A stretch of 64,000 nucleotides of DNA, from the NCBI GenBank assembly GCA_965214955.1, contig CBDCCU010000010.1:420384-484383 (forward strand), written 5' to 3'. A model generated the notes under the pieces. It did no database searches. It was not told where the DNA came from and saw only the letters and a program-made list of their open reading frames with translations. Shown piece after piece: positions 33,242 to 42,183 of the stretch; positions within the stretch are counted from its first letter, which is position 1; the number at the start of each line of letters is the position of its first letter. This DNA comes from Aliikangiella sp965214955 (GTDB lineage: Bacteria; Pseudomonadota; Gammaproteobacteria; Enterobacterales; Kangiellaceae). The translations under genes and the position numbers were made by a program.

Positions 33242-34261
33242 TTAATCAAATAAATCTTGCTTGAGCGACTTTAAGCCAAAATGTTGATAAGCCAATTTGG
33301 TTGCCATACGCCCTCGCGGAGTACGATGAATAAAACCCTGCTGAATTAAAAACGGCTCTAACACATCGTCAATGGTGTCTCGCTCTTCGCCAATAGCTGC
33401 CGCTAGTGAATCTAAACCAACGGGACCACCTTCAAACTTTTCGATAATTGCCAGCATGAGCTTTCGATCCATATTGTCAAAACCTTGATCGTCAACATCA
33501 AGCAAATTAAGCGCCAAATCAGAAATCGACTGAGAAATTTTTCCATCGGCCTTTACTTCGGCATAGTCTCTTACTCGGCGTAATAATCGGTTGGCAATTC
33601 TAGGTGTGCCGCGCGAACGACGGGCAATTTCTTTTGCCCCCAATGTATCAATGGGAATACCCACAATATTAGCTGAGCGTTCAACAATATGGGTAAGATC
33701 TTCAATGTTGTAAAACTCTAGCCGTTGCACAATACCAAAGCGATCTCTAAGCGGTGAAGTAAGTGAACCTGCTCTTGTTGTGGCACCAACCAAAGTAAAT
33801 GGCGGTAAGTCGAGCTTAATAGAACGCGCCGCAGGGCCTTCGCCAATCATAATATCTAGCTGGTAGTCTTCCATGGCGGGATATAATATTTCTTCAACCA
33901 TTGGGCTAAGGCGATGAATTTCATCAATAAAAAGCACATCGTTTTCTTCTAGGTTGGTAAGCAAAGCGGCTAAATCCCCCGCTTTTTCTAGCACCGGCCC
34001 CGATGTATGCCTAATACTCACATTCATTTCGCTAGCAATAATATTGGCTAATGTAGTTTTGCCAAGCCCGGGGGGGCCAAAAATTAAAGTATGATCAAGC
34101 GCATCATTACGTTTTCGAGCAGCTTGAAAAGCAATGTCCATTTGCTCTTTTACCTTTGGCTGTCCTACATAGTCTTTAAGCGTTTTTGGCCGAATAGCAC
34201 GATCAATTTGCTCTTCGGTTCCTTGAGTAACGGCGCTGATTATTCGGTCGGTTTCAATCAT
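33242..34261 (-). CDS. ruvB: Holliday junction branch migration helicase RuvB
   Basis: 339 residues, normal length. N-terminal RPKTLKDYVGQPKVKEQM, Walker A GPPGLGKTTLAN, Walker B LFIDEIHRL, the sensor/arginine-finger region TRAGSLTSPLRDRFG and the C-terminal winged helix (QGFIHRTPRGR) are all present. RuvB hexamers drive branch migration with RuvA; RuvC cuts the junction. Here ruvB is about 6.6 kb from ruvA (40890) instead of directly behind it, with nine unrelated genes in between on both strands. Confidence 0.95.
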   Translation of the reverse strand: MIETDRIISAVTQGTEEQIDRAIRPKTLKDYVGQPKVKEQMDIAFQAARKRNDALDHTLIFGPPGLGKTTLANIIASEMNVSIRHTSGPVLEKAGDLAALLTNLEENDVLFIDEIHRLSPMVEEILYPAMEDYQLDIMIGEGPAARSIKLDLPPFTLVGATTRAGSLTSPLRDRFGIVQRLEFYNIEDLTHIVERSANIVGIPIDTLGAKEIARRSRGTPRIANRLLRRVRDYAEVKADGKISQSISDLALNLLDVDDQGFDNMDRKLMLAIIEKFEGGPVGLDSLAAAIGEERDTIDDVLEPFLIQQGFIHRTPRGRMATKLAYQHFGLKSLKQDLFD

Positions 34262-34390
34262 AGGGCTTTTAAAACTAATTATTTAAGTAGTACTAGGTCT
34301 GTGTAGGCATTCTAACCCGAAAGGTGTTTTGTTTTAAACTAGATTTTATCTGCATTGATGAACTAAACTAAACTTTGCCATGTCACTGAT

Positions 34391-34408
34391 TGAAATTTAT
34401 TAATTTCA
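34391..34408. promoter_or_regulatory. Candidate operator upstream of the formaldehyde operon
   Basis: Perfect dyad TGAAATTTATTAATTTCA (7-bp arms, 4-bp spacer) 77 bp before the adhC start. No regulator gene such as frmR is adjacent, so the cognate protein is unknown. Confidence 0.35.
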
Positions 34409-34484
34409 TCTAATAGTGAAACAAAAGCACCGTTATTGAGTCAACTCAAAGAACACGAAACAGTACACCAACTAGGAAATAATT

Positions 34485-35597
34485 ATGGATACCAAAGCCG
34501 CAGTAGCATTTAAAGCTGGAGAGCCACTCTCTGTTGAAACCGTACAACTTGAAGGACCTCGCGCTGGAGAATGTTTGGTTGAGATAAAAGCAACTGGCAT
34601 TTGCCATACCGATGAGTTCACTTTATCGGGCGCCGATCCTGAAGGAATATTTCCCGCAATTTTAGGTCATGAAGGTGCAGGAATTGTGCGCGAAGTTGGT
34701 GCTGGAGTTACCTCGTTAAAACCAGGCGACCATGTTATTCCTTTGTATACCCCCGAATGTCGCCAGTGTAAATACTGTTTGTCGGGTAAAACCAACCTTT
34801 GCCAAGCCATTCGAGAAACTCAAGGTCAAGGCTTAATGCCAGATGGTAGTACTCGATTTTCAATTAATGGTGAGAAGATCCATCACTATATGGGCACATC
34901 AACCTTTTCAAACTTTACCGTGGTGCCTGAAATTGCTTTAGCCAAAATTCGCCCCGATGCGCCTTTTGACAAAGTGTGCTACATAGGCTGTGGAGTTACC
35001 ACCGGTGTAGGTGCGGTAATTAACACAGCAAAAGTGCAACCGGGTGATAATGTCATTGTTTTTGGACTTGGCGGTATTGGACTTAATGTTATTCAAGGTG
35101 CCCGTATGGTTGGCGCCAATATGATCATTGGGGTTGATATGAACCCTGATAAAAAAGCCATGGCCGAAAAATTTGGCATGACTCACTTTGTTAACCCCAA
35201 AGAAATAGAAGGTGATTTAGTGCCTTACCTAGTTGACCTTACCGATGGCGGCGCTGATCATTCCTTTGAATGTATTGGTAATGTTAATGTAATGCGCGAC
35301 GCACTAGAGTGTTGCCACAAAGGCTGGGGTGAAAGCACCATTATTGGTGTAGCGGGTGCAGGACAAGAAATTAACACTCGACCCTTTCAGCTTGTTACTG
35401 GACGTGTATGGCGCGGCAGTGCGTTTGGCGGCGCAAAAGGTAGAACCGATGTACCTAAAATTGTTGACTGGTATATGGATGGCAAAATTAATATTGATGA
35501 TTTAATCACTCATACCATGACGCTGGAGGATATTAATAAAGGTTTCGACTTAATGCACGCAGGTGAAAGCATACGCAGTGTTGTGTTATTTGATTAA
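34485..35597 (+). CDS. frmA: S-(hydroxymethyl)glutathione dehydrogenase (class III alcohol dehydrogenase)
   Basis: 370 residues, normal length. Catalytic zinc site with GICHTDEFTLSG and LGHEGAG, structural zinc cluster CRQCKYCLSGKTNLC, and nucleotide fold VFGLGGIGLNVIQGA. The enzyme oxidises the spontaneous adduct of formaldehyde and glutathione to S-formylglutathione using NAD. AGGAAATAATT precedes the ATG. S-formylglutathione hydrolase follows 12 bp downstream, completing the pathway to formate. No frmR repressor is present; a dyad at 34391 may be the control site. Confidence 0.95.
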   Translation: MDTKAAVAFKAGEPLSVETVQLEGPRAGECLVEIKATGICHTDEFTLSGADPEGIFPAILGHEGAGIVREVGAGVTSLKPGDHVIPLYTPECRQCKYCLSGKTNLCQAIRETQGQGLMPDGSTRFSINGEKIHHYMGTSTFSNFTVVPEIALAKIRPDAPFDKVCYIGCGVTTGVGAVINTAKVQPGDNVIVFGLGGIGLNVIQGARMVGANMIIGVDMNPDKKAMAEKFGMTHFVNPKEIEGDLVPYLVDLTDGGADHSFECIGNVNVMRDALECCHKGWGESTIIGVAGAGQEINTRPFQLVTGRVWRGSAFGGAKGRTDVPKIVDWYMDGKINIDDLITHTMTLEDINKGFDLMHAGESIRSVVLFD

Positions 35598-35609
35598 GGA
35601 TAATTTTTA

Positions 35610-36461
35610 ATGACAATTACAACTCAATCACAACAAAAATCATTTGCTGGCATTCAAGGGGTGTATAGTCATTTTGCCGAAACTACCCAGTGTGAAATGA
35701 CTTTTAGTGTTTATACCCCGCCACAAGCCAAGGATAAGCCATGCCCTGTTTTATATTTTTTATCGGGGCTTACTTGCACTCACGAAAATGTAACGACCAA
35801 AGGCTTTTATCAACAGGTAGCAAGTGAGCTGGGCGCGTTTATTATTTGTCCTGACACTAGCCCAAGAGGCACTGATTTTGAGGATGAGCATGTAAGCTAT
35901 GACTTTGGAAGTGGCGCAGGTTTTTATTTAAACGCTACGCAACCTCCTTGGAACAAGAACTACAAAATGTACGACTATATCGTGCAGGAATTACCTCAGA
36001 TAATAGAATCTAATTTTAATATTGATAGTAGAAAAGCAGGCATATTTGGTCACTCAATGGGTGGTCATGGTGCATTAACTATTGGGTTAAAACATCCAAA
36101 ACAGTTTAAGTCAATTTCTGCATTTTCCCCCATTGTTGCTCCCATACAATGTCCTTGGGGAGAAAAGGCTTTTACGGGTTACTTAGGTGATAACAAAGAA
36201 AGCTGGAAACAATATGATGCGTGTAAATTAGTTGAGCAAGGCAATAAAAGCGAGCACTCAATATTAATTGATCAGGGCTTGGCTGATGATTTTTTAGTTG
36301 AACAATTAAAGCCAGAACTATTTAAACAAGCTTGTGAGAAAAATGGTCAATCATTAAACTTACGATTACACAAAGGCTACGACCATAGTTATTACTTTAT
36401 TGCATCTTTCATGGCAGAGCATATTCAATTTCATATGAAAAATTTAAGTTCTAATCATTAA
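35610..36461 (+). CDS. frmB: S-formylglutathione hydrolase
   Basis: 283 residues, an esterase-D-type alpha/beta hydrolase. FLSGLTCTHENV near residue 55 forms the oxyanion region, GHSMGGHGAL holds the nucleophilic Ser, QGLADDFL the Asp and YDHSYYFI the His. It hydrolyses S-formylglutathione to formate and glutathione in the cytoplasm. AAGGA precedes the ATG; the gene is the second of a two-gene operon with frmA and is followed by a terminator. Confidence 0.93.
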   Translation: MTITTQSQQKSFAGIQGVYSHFAETTQCEMTFSVYTPPQAKDKPCPVLYFLSGLTCTHENVTTKGFYQQVASELGAFIICPDTSPRGTDFEDEHVSYDFGSGAGFYLNATQPPWNKNYKMYDYIVQELPQIIESNFNIDSRKAGIFGHSMGGHGALTIGLKHPKQFKSISAFSPIVAPIQCPWGEKAFTGYLGDNKESWKQYDACKLVEQGNKSEHSILIDQGLADDFLVEQLKPELFKQACEKNGQSLNLRLHKGYDHSYYFIASFMAEHIQFHMKNLSSNH

Positions 36462-36487
36462 GAAAAGCTAGAGCTCTCATTTTTGTA

Positions 36488-36638
36488 GCCTCGATTTTAA
36501 TCGAGGTTTTCTCAAGACAAACTCAAATGCCAATATATCTGCTCTACTTCAAGATGCATTCTCACGCAGAAGCATGGGTGCGAGAACTGTTTTTAATAAT
36601 ACGACAACCCATAAATAAACCTCGATTAAAATCGAGGC
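36488..36638. repeat. Repeat cluster: inverted palindromes flanking a MITE-like end
   Basis: The terminator sequence GCCTCGATTTTAATCGAGG (36488-36506) recurs in reverse complement at 36620-36638. Between them at 36534-36560 lies a MITE-like end (TATATCTGCTCTACTTCAAG, then ATGCATT). The second palindrome lacks a T-run in frmB orientation but reads as a terminator for the minus-strand acyltransferase gene (AATCGAGG then TTTATT). Confidence 0.45.
36489..36510 (+). terminator. Terminator of the frmAB operon
   Basis: CCTCGATTTTAATCGAGG is a perfect inverted repeat followed by TTTTC, 27 bp after the frmB stop codon. Confidence 0.7.
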
Positions 36639-36725
36639 TGCGCTCTATGCAAGCTTTTTAGCTCCTTCTCTTTTGACAGAGAGGGCTTAAGAAGAGTGGA
36701 AGGCTTAAATATTATTAATAATAAT

Positions 36726-37937
36726 TTAATTAACCGAAAATATTGGTTTTCTTTTACCATTTAACAATGTGCCAAGAGGTGTCCAACGAACAAGTAAACT
36801 ATAAGTGATAAAACCAATAATTAGCGTGCCAAAACTACTGATTAAAAACTCAGTCCAAAGGTTATAGTCTTGATCAAGCAACCAGTATTGAATAAAAAAG
36901 ATCACTGGCAGGTGAATAATATAAACCCAATAAGAAGAGTCACTAATATATCTAAAAACTTTATTCTTAGTATTTAAAAACTTTTTTCCATAACATACAC
37001 AAACTAATGTCATATAAACCGCAATAAAGCACTCTAAAACCACTTGAATAACGCGTTCTAAAGTTAATGGAATACCCTGAGTTGCAAACTGCATAGCTTC
37101 CATAAAGGTTAATTTTTCTGGCATGGTTGTTTGAAAGTAACTGTAGGCACCAACACTTAAAATAAGTAAAACTAATTTATAGCGATCTATTTTTTCAATT
37201 AAGCTTTGATCGTTATAAATAAATAGTCCGTACAGAAAAAATAAACCATAAAATCCTAATGACCAAATTTCTGGATAGATTCTTTCAGCCGCAGGGTGTG
37301 GAACTGGTTGAGTCAGCATTGCTGGCACCATCAAAAGCGGTAATAAAACTAATGCAAATGCAGGTGTTTTAAGCCAATTTAATGCTTTATTTTCATGAGC
37401 TTTTAATTTAAAAATTAAAATTGCAATCACATAAAACCAAGCTAAATTAAATAAAAACCAAAGATGCATTGTACTAATTGGTGGCTGTGGTGCATCTGGC
37501 ATATTTTGCATATAAGAAATTCCTTGTAGCATTGGTGATAAATTTTCTACACTGCCAATTGCCCAAGTTATTCCGCCAACAACGGCAACAATTACTAAAG
37601 GTAAAAATATAATAAACGGCGCAATAATTCGTTGGCTACGATTTTTGATCAGCCCTTTAATTCCTCTTTTTTCAAGCAACATTAAAGTAAAAAAACCTGC
37701 AATAAAAAAGAATAAAGGCATTCTAAATAAATGTGTAAACCAAGCAATACTATCAAGCACTTTAGAGTTCTCTGCCGACGAAGACATCCATAACTCATGC
37801 ATTAAAGGGCTGTAGGCTAATGCAGCGTGAAAAAATATTCCTAACAACATAGCAAGTGCTCTTAAGTTATCCATATAATGTAAGCGCTCTGTTTTATTCG
37901 GCACGAGCGAGTCCGCATTTACTTGAGTAAATGACAT
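36726..37937 (-). CDS. Membrane acyltransferase (acyltransferase 3/MdoC-like)
   Basis: 403 residues with about 10 hydrophobic helices. The N-terminal signature RLHYMDNLRALAMLLGIFFHAAL, the second motif FRMPLFFFIAGFF and the loop RSQRIIAPFI are typical of the acyltransferase 3 family (PF01757), which moves acyl groups such as succinyl or acetyl onto exported glycans. OpgC/MdoC, the osmoregulated glucan succinyltransferase, is the closest style. It lies 55 bp behind the ABC permease, so it may be carried on the GntR-ABC transcript. Confidence 0.75.
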   Translation of the reverse strand: MSFTQVNADSLVPNKTERLHYMDNLRALAMLLGIFFHAALAYSPLMHELWMSSSAENSKVLDSIAWFTHLFRMPLFFFIAGFFTLMLLEKRGIKGLIKNRSQRIIAPFIIFLPLVIVAVVGGITWAIGSVENLSPMLQGISYMQNMPDAPQPPISTMHLWFLFNLAWFYVIAILIFKLKAHENKALNWLKTPAFALVLLPLLMVPAMLTQPVPHPAAERIYPEIWSLGFYGLFFLYGLFIYNDQSLIEKIDRYKLVLLILSVGAYSYFQTTMPEKLTFMEAMQFATQGIPLTLERVIQVVLECFIAVYMTLVCVCYGKKFLNTKNKVFRYISDSSYWVYIIHLPVIFFIQYWLLDQDYNLWTEFLISSFGTLIIGFITYSLLVRWTPLGTLLNGKRKPIFSVN

Positions 37938-37992
37938 AATGTAACCCTCTTAATTTAAAATTAAATTTTGATAGTTAAGTGCTATTTAAAGC

Positions 37993-38667
37993 TTAACTAA
38001 ATGATGTTTTTTTGCCTTGAAGAAAATAAATGGTTGCAATTAGCCCTACTATGAGTAGCTTCATTCCTGCAATCACTGTAAATGTTGTTGAATTCCAAAC
38101 TGGACTTGCATTCTCAATAAATGGTCGAATACCTTCAAGCTGAGATACTGCAAACAAAAATATAGAAATTGATACATGTGAAATACCCATTATAAATATT
38201 GTGATGGCTTCTGACTCAGTTATCATCGCTACGCTTAAGATAATCATATAAAGCAAATACATATAAACGGTGATAATGGTTGCCATAACAAATAAACCAT
38301 TGGGCAAGTTAGGGCTGGTAAAAATTGCCGATGCCATCATTAAATACATAGCCACCCAAAAAAATAGCGTCATGGTTAAGTTGGCAAATAATTTACCTAG
38401 TGAATAATCTAAAAATGACACAGGCAAGCTAAAAATAAATGGTAGGTTTTGATTTTTCTTTTCATGAACGACGCTGGCAAAAATTAAGTGAGCGCCAATT
38501 GTTGCAAACAATGAAAGGATCAACACAAAACCCACATAAAACGCGGTTTTATTATTAATACTTAAAACAAAGCTAGCCACTAATCCGCCTAGCAAATAAA
38601 TTAACGGTATCCAGCTAAATAGTCGCCAGTCTTTTGCAATTAATTTTTTGATCATAAAAGTATTCAT
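37993..38667 (-). CDS. ABC-2 type transporter permease
   Basis: 224 residues with six hydrophobic helices and no catalytic motifs, typical of short ABC-2 permeases. Its start overlaps the stop of the ATPase gene by 1 bp (TAATG), so the two form one transporter. With the GntR regulator in front, the set resembles YtrA-type operons that respond to cell-envelope-active compounds; the substrate is unknown. Confidence 0.75.
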   Translation of the reverse strand: MNTFMIKKLIAKDWRLFSWIPLIYLLGGLVASFVLSINNKTAFYVGFVLILSLFATIGAHLIFASVVHEKKNQNLPFIFSLPVSFLDYSLGKLFANLTMTLFFWVAMYLMMASAIFTSPNLPNGLFVMATIITVYMYLLYMIILSVAMITESEAITIFIMGISHVSISIFLFAVSQLEGIRPFIENASPVWNSTTFTVIAGMKLLIVGLIATIYFLQGKKTSFS

Positions 38668-39557
38668 TATTCTGCTCCTTGTCGGCTAGCAAAAACATCA
38701 GCCACAAATATTTCTTCTAGCGTCATTGGCTCAATAGACTTTACATTGGCATTTAAGTGATTAATGTTATCAATAAGCGTTTGATTAAATTGGTTAGTCA
38801 CTAATACACCCGAAGACTCTTGCATTTGTGATTCAACAATATTTTGAACTTTGCTTTCATCAAATGCTTGCGAAAATTCAATACGAATTCGCTTCCAATT
38901 TTCTATAAAAGTTTCTTTATCGTCTGAATTCACAATTTTTCCGCGATCAATAAACGTTATTTTGTCAGAAAGCTGTTCAACATCTTGAGTGTTGTGTGAA
39001 GAAAATAGTACGCTTCTTTCTTCATCCAGCATCACTTCCATTAGCTCGTTTAACACTTCTTTTCGCGCAACAGGATCGAGCCCTGTAGTTGGCTCATCTA
39101 AAATTAACAGCTTTGGTCGTCTGGCAAAATTCAGTAATAAATTCGCTTTTACTCTTTGTCCATGCGACATACCCTTAACTTTTTGTTCCGCAATTAAATC
39201 AAAGTGTTTTAACAGCTTTTTGGCATAATCGTTATCCCAACTTGGATAAATAGAAGCAATAAAATCCATATGCCATTGCAGCGTCATGCTTTTATATAGT
39301 CGCATTTCTTCCGACACATAACCCACATCCATTTTGGCTTTGGCAACCTGCTCTGGAATTGACTTGCCTAGCAATTCAACCTTGCCAGAATCTGGTTTAA
39401 TAAGCCCCATTAATGTTTTAATAACGGTCGATTTACCCGCGCCATTAGGGCCAATTAACCCCATGATTTCGCCTTCGTTTAACGACAAGTTAATTTGCTC
39501 TAACTTAAAGTGAGTATATTGTTGGCTCACGTTATTGATGTTGAAAATTTGTTCCAC
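38667..39557 (-). CDS. ABC transporter ATP-binding protein
   Basis: 296 residues. Walker A GLIGPNGAGKST, a variant signature MSHGQRVKANLL in place of LSGGQ, Walker B LLILDEPTTGLDP, and the switch His in LFSSHN are all in order. The C-terminal 80 residues are an extension common in the CcmA/YtrB type. It starts 3 bp behind the GntR gene and overlaps the permease, which fixes the operon order regulator-ATPase-permease. Confidence 0.88.
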   Translation of the reverse strand: MEQIFNINNVSQQYTHFKLEQINLSLNEGEIMGLIGPNGAGKSTVIKTLMGLIKPDSGKVELLGKSIPEQVAKAKMDVGYVSEEMRLYKSMTLQWHMDFIASIYPSWDNDYAKKLLKHFDLIAEQKVKGMSHGQRVKANLLLNFARRPKLLILDEPTTGLDPVARKEVLNELMEVMLDEERSVLFSSHNTQDVEQLSDKITFIDRGKIVNSDDKETFIENWKRIRIEFSQAFDESKVQNIVESQMQESSGVLVTNQFNQTLIDNINHLNANVKSIEPMTLEEIFVADVFASRQGAE

Positions 39558-39560
39558 CTT

Positions 39561-39977
39561 TTACTCTCCTCGCTCATCATTATTTGATGAGTCTAATAAA
39601 CTATCGGCTAATCCTTTTAGTCGATCTTTAATTTCACTCACAGATAACCCCAATTCATTTCCCGCTTTTAATGCTTGAGTTAAATGATCATCAATTACTT
39701 CAAATTTCATACCTTGGCTTTCGGCTTTATTTAATGCCACAAATGAGCCTTTACCTTGCTGGGTAACAATCACACCTTGAAGCTCTAATTCTTGATAAGC
39801 ACGCTTAATGGTTATAACGCTCACCTTTACAGCCACAGCCAATTCTCGAATTGATGGCAGTTTGTAACCACTAGGCCACTCGCCTAAAGCAACCTTATTT
39901 TTAATCTGCTCAATGATTTGCAAGTACATTGGGCGACTATCGGCTTGTGACAAAATAAATTGTGATTGTAAAGACAC
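39561..39977 (-). CDS. GntR-family regulator, YtrA subfamily
   Basis: 138 residues from the GTG at 39977, which has GAGG just upstream; a GTG at 39989 is also in frame. The winged helix-turn-helix occupies about residues 15-85 (SRPMYLQIIEQIKNKVALGE, LPSIRELAVAVKVSVITIKR). The short helical C-terminal tail lacks the large effector domain of other GntR proteins, which is the YtrA form. It probably represses its own operon through the three TATACACA repeats over the promoter. Confidence 0.85.
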   Translation of the reverse strand: MSLQSQFILSQADSRPMYLQIIEQIKNKVALGEWPSGYKLPSIRELAVAVKVSVITIKRAYQELELQGVIVTQQGKGSFVALNKAESQGMKFEVIDDHLTQALKAGNELGLSVSEIKDRLKGLADSLLDSSNNDERGE

Positions 39978-40002
39978 AAACTGCCTCACTGTTCATATTG
40001 AA

Positions 40003-40037
40003 TATACACAGTATACACACATATACACAGCAATCAA
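40003..40037 (-). promoter_or_regulatory. Promoter and triple-repeat operator of the GntR-ABC operon
   Basis: Minus-strand promoter TTGATT (40032-40037), 16-bp spacer, TATACT (40010-40015). Three copies of TATACACA on the plus strand (40003, 40012, 40022) overlap it at 9-10 bp steps, close to one helical turn. The palindrome TTTGATCAAA (40041-40050) lies just upstream of the -35. Confidence 0.55.
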
Positions 40038-40180
40038 TGCTTTGATCAAAATTTAATCCGATTAAATTGATTTAATATTCGGTAAACAGAAAGTCAGTTA
40101 AGACTAAAATGCAGATAAAGCCTTTAATATCGGTTATAGTAGAGGGTGTAATATTAAAGATTTAGTAGTTTGACTCGATA

Positions 40181-40879
40181 ATGATAAAAAACCTTATTTC
40201 AAGCGCTCTAGCGCTATTTTTGTTAATTTTAACTCCCAAATTAAGCGCCATTGAACTGTCATTACCTGTTCATAAAATGCTATTAATGTCTGGAGAACAG
40301 CACCTTTTTGCCTCGCATATTCCTCAGTGGGAATCTCCTTTTAATTTTCAATCGTTTATAGAAATAACTTTTGACGATCCAAAAGTGAACAAAAAAATTA
40401 AAAAGAAATTGGCAAAAAGTAAACGATACTATAGGTTAGAACCCATTAATTTGAATGTAACCGATTTAAAAAAAGGCTTACCATTTGATATTGCTGTTAA
40501 AATTTATGAGCCACTAGAAGATAAAGAAACTAAAGCCCCCATAATAGAAACCCAAGCCACTATGAGAGCTTTATTTTATCGACAAATGCAAAAAACAGAG
40601 CGCAAAAATAATTATTCAAAATACGAAAAATACTATTCGGTACGCAGTGGAAAAGTGACCTACTTGTTCAATCGCATAACACCACAACGCCCTTTTGATC
40701 ATATTGTAGTTGCCGATAATAAGTGTGAAGATTATTTAGAGTCATTAGAGGTAGAGGTCTTTAAATCTAAACCTCAACCCTCATTTAGTGGATCGCTAGA
40801 AAGCCTAAAAGAAATTGCTAAAAAAAATCAGTTAAGTAACTTAAATACCATTTACTTTAAAAAGAAATATGTTAAATAA
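40181..40879 (+). CDS. Exported hypothetical protein
   Basis: 232 residues with a signal peptide (about 1-23, cleavage near KLSA). The mature part begins LSLPVHKMLLMSGEQHLFASHIPQWESP, a conserved-looking start with His residues, followed by a beta-rich domain very rich in lysine. One Cys only. I do not recognise a family. It is divergent from the GntR operon and convergent with ruvA, inside the region that separates ruvA from ruvB. Confidence 0.5.
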   Translation: MIKNLISSALALFLLILTPKLSAIELSLPVHKMLLMSGEQHLFASHIPQWESPFNFQSFIEITFDDPKVNKKIKKKLAKSKRYYRLEPINLNVTDLKKGLPFDIAVKIYEPLEDKETKAPIIETQATMRALFYRQMQKTERKNNYSKYEKYYSVRSGKVTYLFNRITPQRPFDHIVVADNKCEDYLESLEVEVFKSKPQPSFSGSLESLKEIAKKNQLSNLNTIYFKKKYVK

Positions 40880-40889
40880 GCTCAATTAA

Positions 40890-41495
40890 CTAAATCATAT
40901 TTTTAAGCGCTAACCGAATCAGCGTAGCCGCTGGCAAACTATCATCATTTACCTGACTAATCACTTTGCTGGCTTGAGCAGGTTTATAACCAAGCGCAAC
41001 CAATCCGCTAATGGCTTCTTGCACGTTATTATTTGATGAACTAATTGGAGACTGGACTGACTGCTCAATATTTTCAACTGGCGCAACATCCCAATCTTTT
41101 AAGCGATCTTTCATTTCAATAATTAATCGCTCGGCAGTTTTTTTACCAACCCCCGGAATTTTAACCAAAGTTGTGGCTTCACCATGATGAACATTTTGTA
41201 CAAATTCATTAGCATTCATGGCTGATAAAATCGCTAAAGCCAGTTTGGGTCCCACTCCATTCACTTTAATTAACTCCCTAAATAACTTACGTTCTTCTAA
41301 GCTATAAAAAGCAAATAACGTATGGGCATTTTCATTGATTGATAAATGAGTGTGCAAAACTACTTTTTGCCCTGCATCGGGTAAATGATAAATGGTATTC
41401 ATTGGTGCTTGGCATTCGTACCCCACGCCATTGCAATCCACTAAAATAAATGGTGGTTGTTTTTCTAAAAGTATTCCGCTTAATCGACCAATCAT
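40890..41495 (-). CDS. ruvA: Holliday junction DNA-binding protein RuvA
   Basis: 201 residues, normal length. N-terminal OB-fold domain (MIGRLSGILLEKQPPFILVD), the acidic-pin and tandem helix-hairpin-helix domain (INVGVGPKLALAILS-like segment here written KVNGVGPKLALAILS, and KIPGVGKKTAERLI), a linker, and the C-terminal RuvB-binding three-helix domain (AISGLVALGYKPAQASKVI). RuvA tetramers clamp the four-way junction. Cotranscribed 31 bp behind ruvC. The usual next gene, ruvB, is not here but at 33242. Confidence 0.95.
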   Translation of the reverse strand: MIGRLSGILLEKQPPFILVDCNGVGYECQAPMNTIYHLPDAGQKVVLHTHLSINENAHTLFAFYSLEERKLFRELIKVNGVGPKLALAILSAMNANEFVQNVHHGEATTLVKIPGVGKKTAERLIIEMKDRLKDWDVAPVENIEQSVQSPISSSNNNVQEAISGLVALGYKPAQASKVISQVNDDSLPAATLIRLALKNMI

Positions 41496-41526
41496 TACTT
41501 AACCCTAAATTTTTATCATACTAAAA

Positions 41527-42045
41527 TTATCTTAATCGTCGTCTTACAATCTTTTTTGCACCTGCACTTAATAAAGCACTTTGCAAAGCATGGGCATGAC
41601 AAATAGCCACAGCTAAACCATCGGCAGCATCGACTTGTGGTGTTGAGCTTAAACCTAATAAACTAGTTACCATATGCTGAACTTGTGATTTATCTGCACC
41701 ACCCGTTCCCACAACCGACTGTTTAATTTGCCTTGCCGAATACTCCGCCACCACCAAAGCATGTTGCGCCATAGCCACCATAGCCGCACCACGAGCCTGC
41801 CCCAGCTTTAATGCTGAATCTGCATTTTTAGACATAAATACTTGCTCAATAGCCGCCTCATTTGGCTTATATTCTTGCACCACTTCGGCAATACAGCTAA
41901 AAATTTGATTTAGCCTATCAGACAATATTCCCTCTTTTACCCGAATACAACCACTAGCCACATACTCCAGCTTTTTACCGCTAGAGCGGATCACACCAAA
42001 ACCAGTAATACGCGAGCCGGGATCGATCCCTAAAATAATGGACAA
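41527..42045 (-). CDS. ruvC: Holliday junction resolvase RuvC
   Basis: 172 residues. The RNase H-like acidic residues appear in GIDPGSRITGFG (Asp7), AAIEQVFM (Glu) and the C-terminal DAADGLAVAICHAH. It cuts junctions symmetrically after RuvAB branch migration. First gene of a ruvC-ruvA unit. A 266-bp inverted-repeat element and a HicAB module lie directly upstream. Confidence 0.95.
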   Translation of the reverse strand: MSIILGIDPGSRITGFGVIRSSGKKLEYVASGCIRVKEGILSDRLNQIFSCIAEVVQEYKPNEAAIEQVFMSKNADSALKLGQARGAAMVAMAQHALVVAEYSARQIKQSVVGTGGADKSQVQHMVTSLLGLSSTPQVDAADGLAVAICHAHALQSALLSAGAKKIVRRRLR

Positions 42046-42183
42046 AGAGTGAATTCCTAGTGAGGTTAATTTGGGTTTGAATATATCATAGTGGTATGGC
42101 GGGTGATACTACAGAAAAAATTGACGACCATAAGGCTTCATGTTGACTCACTTAATTAGTGTTTAGAAATAAATCTATCTTTT

